From contig NC_090761.1 in NCBI RefSeq assembly GCF_036898095.1, positions 46,604,753 through 46,668,752 of the forward strand: a DNA stretch of 64,000 nt. The letters are read 5' to 3'. The notes under the pieces are model-generated. The model saw only the letters and a program-made list of their open reading frames with translations. It was not told where the DNA came from and did no database searches. The DNA comes from Palaemon carinicauda (lineage: Eukaryota > Arthropoda > Malacostraca > Decapoda > Palaemonidae). Made by a program: the position numbers and the translations under genes. Shown here in pieces: positions 15,681 through 29,700 of this stretch (position 1 is the first letter of the stretch; every line of letters starts with the position of its first letter).

Positions 15681-17514
15681 ATGATAACTTGTAGGTGTTG
15701 AATTTTATCTTTGGAAACTGAAGATTTACCATAGGCAGTTTGTGTTTTGCCTAAGTATTTGCCAGGTAAGGTTAGAATGGCATAGTTAATCATAGTGTCT
15801 GGCCTGAGAGTGTGCCTAGTACAGTAGAATTTAGAGTTTGTGAGCTGGGTGTAATGTATTATTGGCCTTACTTGGACTTGTTTAAGGTCAAGATAGACTT
15901 CCCGTAGAACCTGTCGTCTAGGTAAGTAATCTATGCTTGTTGATTTAGTCTAAACTTGCTGAATTACATAATTAGGCCTAGCAACGATCGTGCGTCCAAT
16001 AGCTTAATTGAGATTTCTGAAATATCTTGAAATTTAACCAATATCTTCGTCGTAGTTTATAGGTTGTTTTTTACCTTTTAGTGTCGTAGGTCTCGTATGT
16101 TTGATAAGGGTTACCCTTTCTCTATTAAAGGGCTAAATTTAACTTTAGAATAATATCATTTGACTTTGCATAATCATATTTGTTTTTATAGAAATTATCT
16201 TTTGCTTCTAAGATTGTTGTGGTTCAAGTGTTTGTGAAAACTGGCCCGTTGTTTTTCGTTGTTGTGCTAAGTGGCCATTAATACCATCCTAAACCTTGCT
16301 CTTGGAAAGAAAGTTTTCACCTCTTCCCTCATCTGCTGGTGTTTATTTGAAGTCTTAACTATTAAACATATGTCATTGAACATTATGTTCCCAATTTGTT
16401 GGATAAGTGAATAATTTTACGTAATGTATAGTACTGTACATTATGTCTGTTCCGTATTCTTTCCGTAATGTATAGTGTAGTATTTCTGTTCCATAATCTT
16501 TATGTAATGTATAGTACAGTATTTCTGTTCCACATTCTTACTGTAATGTAAAGTGCAGTATGTTCTTGAATGTTTTATACGATGCATTACTTATTATTAT
16601 GGTACAGTGAGTTCCTAAGGGAATCTAATAAACTTACATCCACACCTCATCTTTGGAGTATAGGTCACTTGTCTTGTGTTCAAATAGTTCTAGAAACCAT
16701 ATTTAGCTATAGTGTAGTTTTGTCAAGTAAAATTTGTTGTCCTTAGTACTGAACAAGCTGGGAAATCATGAGCAAAATAAGTTAGTGGTTCTGTTAACTA
16801 TGATTGTTGAACTGATGATGAAATGCATGATTATGACATCAAAAAATAGATTAATTCAGTTTCCATAAGTGAATATTTTTTATGTATGTAATTGGTTGGG
16901 ACGGACGTAAACTTTCTTATTAATTTTCAAATCTATTTTCTCAATGGGGAAAATGTAGTTTATCTTCTTCTGAAATACAGTGCATAATATTATGAAGCTA
17001 GTTTTACGATTTACGAAATATGATTTAGTGTTGCCATGTCAGGAGTGAAGTCAGTTGGGAAGTAAACACAGGATTGAGACTTTAGTCTTAGGGTAAACTA
17101 AGGATACAGCAGTCTAGTGGGTTGGACAGAGGGGGTGCGTAGCCCCCTCCGATAGGTAAGTAGGTAAAGATGGGACTTCTAGGTTAGGTTAGGTAATGTT
17201 CTTGGTTTTATTTCCATTTTAAATTTTTTTTTTTTTTTTTTTCCAATCAACTTTTGGAATTTCTGCCCTAACAATCAACAAAGGCTTCAAATATTTAGTC
17301 ATTGTGTATCCTGGAAACAAACTAATTACAAGTCAGGAAGATTTTGTCTATACGATTGTCAATGCTATTGGAATGTCCAAATATCTGGGCCGTAACTTGA
17401 AATAAGTTTCCCACACTTGATTTTCAGACAGGAAATCTGGTAAAAATAAAAGCTTTCCTCCATCGTCGTGGGTATGTTTCACTTCAATGAGTAAGTGATG
17501 AAGGAGTCACAGAT
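15681..17514. other. unassigned DNA, probably intronic
   Basis: No supported gene. Related short segments containing TAATGTATAGTACAGTA repeat about three times between 16430 and 16560. A poly-T of about 22 lies at 17222. Confidence 0.4.
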
Positions 17515-17575
17515 TACGATTATTATTAATTGCTAAGCTACAACCCTAGTTGGAAAAACAGAACGCTTTAAACTA
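17515..17575 (-). mobile_element. L1/S1 tail fragment
   Basis: About 60 bases of the reverse-complement tail (TTGCTAAGCTACAACCCTAG). Confidence 0.7.
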
Positions 17576-17639
17576 ACATTACTTGTCCAGTCTTACGTTA
17601 CTCGGTTATTGTAAAGTGAATTCATCACCATCTTACAAT

Positions 17640-17965
17640 ATTATAGAGGCACGAGAGCTTGCTAGAAATAGGAATGAATGGCGAGCGATTGTGACGCAGT
17701 TCCGGTAGGCCCTGCTGCTTCCTCCGGTGCCTTAGACGACCGCGAAGGTAGCAGCAGTAGGGGATTCAGCGTTATGAAGCTTCATCTGTGGTGGATAACG
17801 GGGGAGGTTGGGCTGTGGTACCCTAGCAGTACCAGCTGAACTCGGTTGAGTCCCTTGTCAGGCTGGGAGGAACGTAGAGAGTAGAGGTCCCCTTTTTGTT
17901 TTTGTTTCATTTGTTGATGTTGGCTACCCCCCAAAATTGGGGAAAGTGCCTTGGTATATGTTTGT
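17640..17965 (+). mobile_element. L2 LINE 3' end
   Basis: Reading plus, codons near 17655 give L-E-I-G-M-N-G-E-R-L in one frame and R-N-R-N-E-W-R-A-like sequence after frame correction. The end of this LINE's coding region is followed by its 3' untranslated region, which closes with CCCCCCAAAATTGGGGAAAG. The same sequence lies inverted at 59135-59772, which anchors the family assignment. It is 5'-truncated and inactive. Confidence 0.7.
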
Positions 17966-20155
17966 GATGTATTTTGTAGACTATAGCCTAATTGAGGTAA
18001 TTAAGCTGAAAGGTATTATTTCATATCAGAGTGTAGTACAGTATATATCATTTGTATTTAACATGTTGTTAGGTTAGCTGAGATTGTTAAATTGATGTGA
18101 GGGGCATGTTCAAGGTCATTGTAGATAATAATCAGTAACTTTATAAAACAGTAGAATAGTTGCAAAATTATTTATTCCATCAAACTAAAAATATTTTTTA
18201 TATTTCTTCATTCAGATGATATTGACACCCATTTCCAATGCTGTCATTTTATGATTGAAACGAGGATATAACAATGAAACTTTCAGACTTGTTGGAATCA
18301 ACTACGTATAGTAAAGGAATATATGAAATTATTCTTTGAAGTTGAAATGAACTTTTTTTAATGAAAGAATAGGTGGAATTATCCTATGAAGGTTAACAGT
18401 TATTAACAGTATCAGTTTTATATGGAATTTCCTGTTTGTTTATTATTGGAGCATAAATCATAATCTATAATTGAGAGAATGTCGCCATATGTCGTCAGTA
18501 AGGTTTTGTTATTTAGTACATTCAAACATTCAACATTTTATAGGAATTTCTTTTAGAGAAACTAATTCCTCATTGAAACTACCCATTTTTTTTAGAGATC
18601 TTGACATTTGTAGATATTTTGTTCTTGTAGAGTGCCTATATTCTTTTTGGAGAATGTTCATGTCGGGCATTGTGTCTGAACAAACTGATGTCATGTACAA
18701 TACGTGTGTTGAAGGTTTTTGTCCTCCCATAACTGATGTCTGAATACTGTATTATGTATTTTGTTGGAGTCATGACTATACAGTATTAAGGCTTTCCCAT
18801 TGATGAGTGTCGAGGATGGTTGCCAGCTCCATAACTGAAGTTTGGTGTCATTGAAAGTTAATGCGTTTCCCTGCAAACAATTTATCTTCTGCTGTTGTAT
18901 TTTGAGCAACTGATACTGACGACTACTGCATCACTGTCCCTTGTTGAACCTCCTTTTGCTGGATGGACAGGGAAGGATTTGTCAGGAGAAACTGAATATC
19001 CTTCTCTTCCTTCTTCTAGCAGAGGGTAGGTGACTTCTGTATGCTCATCATCAAACTATCTGGTCCCTCCACACCTTGTTTCCTGCTACACCAGGCTTAT
19101 ATCCTAAGTTCTCCACTAAGTCTCTAGAGGTATTAAAGGTGGTTGTATCGCCCTTATTGTGAGGGGAGGTTTAAGTTTTCTCCTGAATGCTTTCCTGGTT
19201 TGGTTACTGGTTCAGGATTGTACTATCATAGGGAATGGACACTGACCTTCTGGTGTCTTTATCCTCATATTTGTTACTATATGTAGGGGAATAATGCTGT
19301 CAATGTACGTCACACTTTGCATTGTTGATATTTCATAAGGGTCTTGGCAGCACTTGCTTTATATCCTTCTATTTGTCTTCTGTTCCCAGTGCCTTTCGTC
19401 TATCTTGCTTTTCGGCCTCTTTCAACTTACACTACTGTATAGTGTAACTATAGGGTTTTCCTTCCTGGTGTACTTGGGTTTTGAATGTCCTCACAAGCCC
19501 CAGCACTGGGCCATATGTCCTAAGTTCAGAAATCCAATCCATGCATGGTACATCGTGCTTTTGCTCGACTGTTCAATCTCCACTTCCCTGCCTATGACTG
19601 TAAGCTGCGCCCACTACTTGTCTAGGCCTGCTATGGCTTCTCTTTGGAGGAAATAGAGCAAAATTTTGGCGATGTTTGTTGATGAACGGACGATGACTTG
19701 CCTTGCACACCATTCCATATACCTGTGGGCCAGCTTGTTGTTAAAAAGTTACAACTCTCTTTTTATCAATTTTTATCGTTATGTTGTGGCCAAGAGTAGT
19801 CTCAAATGACAGAATGGGTTAGCTGATACTAGAATCTTTTGCTTTTTGAAAAGCAAGGTTGAGGGTGTGGTCAGGAGAAATGGTCTGACATCCATGACAC
19901 CCTGATCCACCTTTAGGGTACTTTAGTAACCTCCATAAGTCACCTGTTAGACTTTTAGCTTCCCAAATTATTTGATCTGCTGACTTGTATGATATTTGTG
20001 CGGTGCAATTTTCTAAGGGTACCCTTTGACCTTTATCAGACACTATTTCATAGCTATTATTTGATATATTATACTCTTAAGGTTGGTAGCTTAATGTGAT
20101 TGTTGGCAGCTCCTAATCTTAATAGATTTTACATGTAAATACAGCATTACTATCT
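17966..20155. other. unassigned DNA, probably intronic
   Basis: The 18.95-19.7 kb part is richer in C and G and may be a decayed retroelement, but no motif could be named. No supported exon. Confidence 0.35.
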
Positions 20156-20159
20156 TAGT

Positions 20160-20260
20160 GCTGTAGGGTCTTATGGTCTTGCTGAGTCATCAGCTCCCCC
20201 ATATCCTAGTCTTGGTTAAGAAGAATGGGTATAGACACTAATTATATCTGTGTATACTTG
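20160..20260 (+). mobile_element. tRNA-type SINE body fragment
   Basis: GCTGAGTCATCAGCTCCCCC and the following CTAGTCTTGGTTAAG resemble the body of the SINEs at 33245-33478 and 57785-58090. The head is missing and divergence is high. Confidence 0.45.
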
Positions 20261-21404
20261 GTAAGAAAACCTCTTTATTTTGAGCTCTCTATATGAAGAT
20301 TAACAACACCAACGAGGTGTTTCTTTGCTTTTGAACACTAACTTAAGGTTTAAAAACTTCCAGTCTTGTCTGTGTTGCTTTTGTAGTACCACTTGGCTTA
20401 GAGAGTAATTCTTGAAGAGCTCAGATAATTTTTCATGGGTAGCTTCGTGTTGCCACACACGTTATTATACTTTTACGTGTGTCATTATATCGGCAAGCTA
20501 GTTACAGACTGAACTTTGTTATCAATTATGCCTGAGAAAGGATGACTAGTTCTGTTTGGTTATAATCATTCACGTTAACATTGAGGTCAGATCCTAGCCA
20601 CTAACACTTTCATTAAACATTAGCTATTAATTTAAGTCATTCACAACTTTAAATGTAAGCCATTGCAAAAAAGGCAAATTAGATTTTGCACAAGTCGGTT
20701 AAAGTTGCAGACAGTCTTTTTTTTTAATTGGTGGTTATCTTCCTTGATGGCAGCTTATCTGGCAAAGGAGTGACTTCCAAAACAAGGCTTACTGTAATCA
20801 TAGACTTGTTACAGATATGCCATGAGATTTTGTATTCTTAGTCACAATACTAAGAGGTTTGCCTAATATGTCATATTGCAGACTTATCCACCGATTTTTT
20901 TATGATAATTCTCGACAGTGCAACCTTATCCATAGAATATCCAAATAACCAACTTTATCTAATAATGAATACCTAATCGTTGCAGACTTTATTTTAGAAT
21001 AGTTGCTAACTTATTGTTAACCTTTCACCAACCAGTGTAAGAGTAGTGTCATATAGTTGCTTGCTTATCGTTGATTATGTCATAGACCTGGAAATCTCAA
21101 GTGAGGAAGACATGACTTCCCATCCTACTAATACTGACTGGCCACTGGGGTTTCTGACTGCCTGTAAGAAGATCGAATAAAGTCTGAAATTCTTTCTCTG
21201 ATTCCATGTATCTTCTGTAACAAGGGTATTAAAATACATCAGGAAAGTGACAGAGAATTACAACTTCGGTAATAGGAATCAGCTTTTATCAAATTATGAA
21301 TTACTAGTGGTCAAATTTACCAAATTTCCTCAAACAATGTTTTATCTTGATTAATTTTCTGAAAATACGAGCGGTATCAATTTCACACAGATTACATTAT
21401 TAAT
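20261..21404. other. unassigned DNA, probably intronic
   Basis: No gene or recognised repeat. Confidence 0.4.
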
Positions 21405-21760
21405 TTTGCCAACGAAGTTGGGAGGAGGTTATGTTTTCGCCTCTTATTGTACGTTTGTTTGTAAACAACTTCCTGGCCACAATTTTACTCATAGTGTAGT
21501 GAAACTTTCAGAGATTAACTATTATGTTGAGATGTGGAATTGATTCAATTTTGAAAGTCCTAGGTCAAAGGTCAAGGTTGAGCAAAAGGTCGACTGAATT
21601 AACCCTAATCTTAACCCCAAGTTAGCAAATGGTTATCACATAGACTTCAAATATGCTTACGGTCTAAATTGATTCTGGAAAAGACAAGCTGGTTTTGAGA
21701 AATAAGCTGCCTTGGCAGAGGTCTGCACTCTGAAAGTGCTTTTCCAGTTCATTATATTTT
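21405..21760 (+). mobile_element. dispersed short element (MITE- or SINE-like)
   Basis: This begins TTGCCAACGAAGTTGGGAGG with GGTTATGTTTTCGCC just inside, and ends GCCTTGGCAGAGGTCTGCAC. I recall this motif pair from short repeats spread across many marine invertebrates. It has no coding capacity. The class is uncertain because the ends are only partly complementary. Confidence 0.5.
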
Positions 21761-22009
21761 TCACCCATTCTTTTCCTTGTTACCTTAATAATTCTCACTC
21801 AGAACCATGCAATTTAAGCATATAAAGTATTCGGGTGGAATTCAAATACTGTAAAGTAATGAAAATAAAAACAGAATTAATGCTATTTGATCATCAATTT
21901 AAATGACAGGTAATTGAAAAAATTGGAAAAAAATTTACTATTATCATGGGGATAGTCCCTGCGATATCTGACTAGTTTGCGAACAATCGTTTGTGTTCTG
22001 TGAACTGCC

Positions 22010-22250
22010 AGTGATATGCTACAAGCCCAAGTGCTCCAACAGGGCCCAGCGAGGAAAGGAACTAATGGAATAGCAAATAAACTATTTACGTAAATATGTA
22101 ATAAATAGAAAATATTTAAGGATCAGTAAAAATGTTAAAATAGAAATATATACCAAGTAAAATATAAAATGAAACTTAAGTCAACTTGTTCAACAGAAGA
22201 GAATTTACAAAAAGTTTGAATGACTGAAGTTCCACCGATTCAACCGCTTT
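22010..22250 (-). mobile_element. L1 LINE 3' fragment
   Basis: Starts with CTACAAGCCCAAGTGCTCCA (reverse L1 tail) and runs into the GTTGAATCGGTGGAACTTCA-like coding end. The terminal GTTGTAGCTTAGC is missing. Confidence 0.7.
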
Positions 22251-22328
22251 GTATGTTATGTAATTAAAAGGATTGAGTTTGGAATATTAACATTTTGTTC
22301 TATTTAATATACTTTTCTTCCCAAAAGT

Positions 22329-22986
22329 AGTAGGTTGGCCAAGGCACCAGCCACCCGTGGAGATACTACCGCTAGAGAGTTATGGGGTCTTTTGACTGGC
22401 CAGACAGTACTACATTGGATCCTTCTCTCTGGTTACGGTTCATTTTCCCTTTGGCTACATACACACTGAATAGTCTGGCCTATTCTTTACATATTCTCCT
22501 CTGTCCTCATACACCTGACAACACAGATTACCAAATAATTCTTCTTCACTCAAGGGGTTACTGCACTGTAATTGCTCAGTGGCCACTTTCCTCTTGGTAA
22601 GGGTAGAAGAGACTCTTTAGCTATGGTAAGCAGCTCTTCTAGGAGAAGGACACTCCAAAATCAAACCATTGTTCTCTAGTCTTGGGTAGTGCCATAACCT
22701 CTGTACCATGGTCTTCCACTGCCTTGGTTTAGAGTTCTCTTGCTTGAGGGTACACTCAAGCACACTCTTCTATCTTATTTCTTTTCCTATTGTTTTGTTA
22801 AAGTTTTTATAGTTTATACAGGAAATATTTATTTTAATGTTGTTACTCTTCCTGAAATATTTTATTTTCCTTTTTTCCTTTCCTCACTGAGCTATTTTCC
22901 CTGTTGGGGCCTCTGGGCCTATAGCATCCTGCTTTTCCAACTAGGGTTGTAGCTTAGCAAGTAATAATAATAATAATAATAATAAT
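22329..22986 (+). mobile_element. S1 SINE-like element, full-length type
   Basis: Head AGTAGGTTGGCCAAGGCACC, body with GAATAGTCTGGCCTATTC, tail TTTTCCAACTAGGGTTGTAG and (AAT)n. This is the cleanest S1 copy in the window. Confidence 0.9.
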
Positions 22987-24869
22987 GGTATTACCTACTC
23001 TCTGGCAACTTATTACTGTATTAATTGGGTTGTTGTGAACAAACAGTTTTTCTTGGGTTTTGCTGTAAGTATGTTTAAAGGTTGATGAACTTTAGATGAG
23101 GCCTTCGTAGGAGAGAGAGATTATTTGTGAATGTCGGGTATCTAAGAGAGAAGAAGAATTAATGTTGTATTGCACTCTAGATAAACATTACAACTGTTTT
23201 GAATTTGTGTATCTGTAACGTTATGCTGGTCATTTTATGTAAATAATGTTTAGGTTTTTTCTTGATAAGCTTGACACTTATTGTCATGAATAGTAATTAA
23301 ATTGCTAACTTTGACTAGTTATCTCTCATGTGGAGTAAGGCATCAGTAATACTGCACTGGCCCTTTTTATAAGTTTCTTTAATAAGCTTGAAATGTTTAA
23401 ATTCCTTTTGTCATGAATATGGCATACATTGAATTACTGTTTGTGAATAACTTTCTCATGAGGAGTAGGGCATATCTCTAAAAGGGGGTGGAGCTGGGGT
23501 ACTGGGTAACTAATATCATTTAGTAGTGGGTGTTTATCAAAATATTTTATCAGGTATACTGATTAGGTAGCTGTATCATGTTATGTGTACCTTACTGTAG
23601 TAGTGTTATACTCATAGCTAACCTTAGTAAAGTTATGTACTGTACATTATATCTTACTGTCTTTATTTAGTTTGATTCTCTATCTTGAAAGGTGGTGTTG
23701 TGCCTCATATAATTAGGTGGACCTTTTGGTTTCATGTACTTGTCAGACTAAGATCCTTAATTTTGTAAGTCTCCTGAAACTATTCCTAATCATATTTCTC
23801 ATATTCCTTTTGTAACATTGGTAGTTTATTGACATGTTTGGGACTGAAGAGATTTTGGGGGAATTTTCATTCAGATTCTAGCTGGCTTGTTTATTGAGGT
23901 TTGTGATAACTTCAATCTGTAGGATTAGTTGTTATATTATATCCTAGATTGAGTAGGCTTCTTGTGTTAGTATGTGTGTTAGGAATTTAAGGGGCCGAGA
24001 TGTTTTATAGCGTAGGGAACCAGGAAGATGTTATGAATTGTTAATTCTTAAAATCATAATATGATGCTACTAATGTGATCATCTGGAGTCATAATTTGGT
24101 AGATTTGCTAATGGGTATTTTTTTTTTTTTTTGATAAGATATTTTCAATATATACATGGAATAAGCTGTACAGTATATGAAAAGCACAGATTAGAAGAGA
24201 TTGAATATTGCCCTTTGGGGTGGCTAGCCCATAAGTCAGGGTTTTATTGGTGTGCAGTTTGATTATATTCTCTTATAACTGATCTGTGAGGGAATACTGG
24301 ACTGGTCAAGTATTGAGTTGGCAGTAGGAAAATAAAATTAGCAAATGCATGGGTAATATTGTATGAAAGTGCTATACTGTTTGTAAACAAAAGTACTTTA
24401 CTGTCTTCTATTACAGTTTTAAATAGAATGAAGAATTTATGATTAGGGTATTATGCCTAACCATTCAATGTAGCAGTGATATGGATAATTGTTGATAAAA
24501 TGTAGATTTAGATGCGAGTGTGACTACAATTTACCAAAGACCTCATAGGGAAGATAATATTACAAATGAAGTTGTTAGAAATATATGTTGGAAGGGGGAA
24601 AATAGAAAGATCGCAGAACAGATACTTACTGACTGCGGGGAGGTTGGGGAGCAGTTTCTCCAAAGTAGCGTTAGAAGATCATTTGATGGCCTTTAACATG
24701 GAGTAAGGGCATATATGAAACCCTGGATAAGATAGGAATTTAGTAAGAAAGTGCTCTAGTTTTACAATATAATGAGAGTTTGTCATTTATATCACCAAAA
24801 ATTGATCTGTCTTGAAAATGTTCATGATGACGATTCTTATCCTTCTCTGGACCTATGTCTTTGGAAGCC
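22987..24869. other. unassigned DNA, probably intronic
   Basis: No supported gene. A poly-T run lies at 24119. Confidence 0.4.
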
Positions 24870-26470
<1,601 letters not shown>

Positions 26471-26629
26471 TAATTATAAAGATAATAATACTGATTTTTT
26501 TGTTCTCTAGGACCTACTGTTTAATGTTTTAGCAGGTATTTTCATGTTTTATTTGGTATGGCTGTTTGATTTTATGGTACGGTACACAAGTTGACTTTGG
26601 TTTTACTTAAAACTCATCTTTTATTACAG

Positions 26630-26723
26630 GAGACTTGTGAGTCATCGTGGTAACCATGATGCAGGAGAGCCCCCGTTTGCCCCCTATGCTCAACCCCGGC
26701 TGGACCCCACCCACCATATCCAG
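26630..26723 (+). CDS. INO80D: INO80D-like exon a (5'UTR plus first 22 codons)
   Basis: Acceptor TTATTACAG ends at 26629. Coding starts at 26656 and the donor GTACAT begins at 26724. The exon ends two bases into a codon, and the next exon supplies the third (AG+T, Ser). A second open frame crosses this exon but ends in the wrong phase for the next one. Confidence 0.65.
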
Positions 26724-29700
26724 GTACATTGTTGAATTTTTACTTTATATGGAATGTTTCTTTTTGTGCTTACAAATGTAATCTGTAAAGACGTTTATTT
26801 CGATAACACTTATCTTCCAATCCCCTAGACTGGAATAATTCTTGCTAAAGAAGGACTTTGTCTGTAACCTGGTTACATCCCCATTGCTTAGCTGTCTCTC
26901 ACTTCAATAGCATCGCTAATAACCCTGGTTAGTCTAGGTCCTTTTTTATTTATTGATATGTTTCCATTGAGATTGCCTTGCCTCATCTGCCAGATGCCGA
27001 CTCCTTGCAAATTTACAGCCTGTAGATAATAGTCTTAAGTCAACTTTAACTAGTGTAAAGTGTCTGTCGGAAAGCACTTATAAGATCTATCTATATATGT
27101 ACATGGTATAATTTAAAGATACATTTATATCATTGCCTTGAATTTTTCAAAATTGTTCTTATAGGAGTACTGCTTTTCATAAGCCTTAATTTAAAATTGC
27201 CTTCAGTTATATTTTCTGCTAAGGAGAATGTTGTTAGAAATCAGCTTAATATGTGAATGTGTTTTAAGTTTTTTTTTTATAATGGAATGATTTTTATTCT
27301 CTAAGAGAACATTCACGATGTTGTAAAAACCCATTTATATGTGTTTTTTTCTTTCCAGTAATAGTGTGGGTGCAGGTCATCGTGGGACGGGTAAGCGGGC
27401 GCGGGGGACAGGGATCCTCAATGGTCACCATGGGAAGCCATGTTCAAATATTCATCCTCATCAACAGCAACAGATTACCCAAGATACCCCACATCCACAG
27501 AGTCAGGTCCCGTCCCCTGCCCCACCGTCAACCTCGCCCCAACAGCCTTCATCTATACCGCCCCAATCACCAATGTCACTCAGGGATACACCCAAGTTAC
27601 AAGGTAATAGACTAATGTGTAACCTTGAGGTATTACTTGATTGCATATTCATTATATATTTTTTCTTCACTATATTGTGAATATTGTTATGTATACAATT
27701 CTTATTAGCTTAAAATAAATTGAACACGGAAGCAGATATGCAATAGTGAAATACAGTATATGCTTGTGCTTTATTGTTTTTTGAAGTTGTATTTTCACAT
27801 AGTATGTTACCTGATTAATATTCTTTAATATTTCTAGCCACCCCAAAGAGGGCAAGTGGAGCAGTGTCCGTAACATCGCCTGAGTCTCCTTCTCCAGCCA
27901 ATCAGACTAAAGGGAAAGACCTTTGGGGAGGATGGCTTGGAACTTCCCTAGGCTCTCAACGTAATCATGGAGATGTGACCAAACAACGTAACAGCTCCTC
28001 CAGTCCCTTGCATAGTTCTGAGCTTAGGACATCTGGGTTTGATATGACCAAATTATATCCTGAATTGTCAGCCAAATTGGGTCTCACTAAACCCAGTCCT
28101 AGTGAGAATACCAGTAGCCATAAAAATGGCATAACGTTTAAAGAACACCTTAACTCAGGTTGTTTAAAGAGACTTGAGCATGTGACTGATGATTCTAGGA
28201 TTAAGATAATTTCTACAGGCCAGATAGTTAGTAACTCACGAGGGATTTTAGCCACTAAAATTGGCAATGGAATCCAAACAAGTAAATCTTCTAGCAGTAG
28301 TAAATCTTATAAACAAAAACACAAAGCCAGTGACAGAGGACCAAGAAAAGATGGTCATAGCCGTTCGAGTATTCGTTCTGATTCCGGTGGTGACAGGGGA
28401 TCCAAAAGGGATAGCCACAGTCGTGTACGATCAGACACAAGTGATAAGATACCTAAGAAAGATGGCCATAGTAGGTCAAGTGGACGTTCAGAATCTGGGG
28501 ATAGAAGTGGGTCTAGGAAAGACCATTCGCGTTCTATGGGACGACATGAGTTTATGTCAAGTGGGGCAATTCATTCATCTGGCCATGGGCTGAGTCGATC
28601 TCCCAATAAGGGACCAAGTTCTTTCAGCAGCAGAAGTACTGGAACTGAAAGTATGGAAAAGAAAACAATTGCTAATTGTGTTCCTAGCAGCATATTAGAA
28701 GAACAGCTCCGAGGAGGGGGACCAAGCTCTCGACAAGTGATGAGCCACTCATCATCTTTAGTAGACTCGCCACTTCATTCGAGGTTACCAGAAGTTGGCT
28801 TAACCAGAACTGTCAGCTCATCTGCTCCTTTGTCTATATGTGAGTTTTGTAATTGAATTTTTACCAATTTTATAATACCTGTATTGGTGTATCTTTTTTT
28901 TCCTTTAACAGTTGCGAAATTAGAGTAGAAGTTTTTTCTATTTTTAATTGAAGCAATAATTTTGTTTTTCTGAAGTTCATTTTGTACTCTAAAGATGACT
29001 ATGTTAGCTACCCATAGTTTTTTTTGTGTGTGTTATAGAGTAGGATAAATTATAAAGATAATACAGTAATAATTTTCATTTTGCTTTGGTGTAAGGCAGA
29101 TTATAAGCTTTATCCTAGGTAAACATCTAACTATAGTTTCTGATGCCACAAACCTTTATCTATATTAGCACATATTTGTGATTTTCTAATGCCGAAGACA
29201 CTAGTGTCTTATTGTTTAACCAATAAAAGAGGATTGACTGTAGCTCTGAATAACTGCCTTATGAATCCTCTGTATTTAACTGCTTTGCTTTCACATTTGC
29301 AAAGCTGTTAATGTTTCTTTGATATCCTGAGATCTTGCTTTTCTTCAGGAGTACCCAGGATTGTTTAAAAATATCTTAATGATTTTACCACTTATTCTTT
29401 TAATACAGCATTATATTGAGTTGTATTTAGTGAACGTTCTTTGCTAAGGAGTTTTTATTTTTTCTTGGTGTCTGGTTTTCTTGAGCAGCCAACTGAATGC
29501 AATATGGCACGGATTGCTTTTAAAATAGTGTTGAGGTTTTTCTTTATTTAGGACTTCTATTTTCATTGCGTAGTAGAGCAAGTATGAAATTTTCTTTCAT
29601 GATTTGTTGTCTGATTTTTATTTTACCTAATGTTATTAAGCAGGTGTTGTCTTCATGGGTTAGTTTCTTTGTTTATTTTTTATTGATATAAAGAGACCAA

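Noticed and set aside
26630..26723. Alternative open frame through exon a (H-R-G-N-H-D-A-G-E-P-P)
   Set aside because: It ends in phase 0 at the donor, and the next exon in that phase begins with TAA. The chosen frame is the only one that continues.
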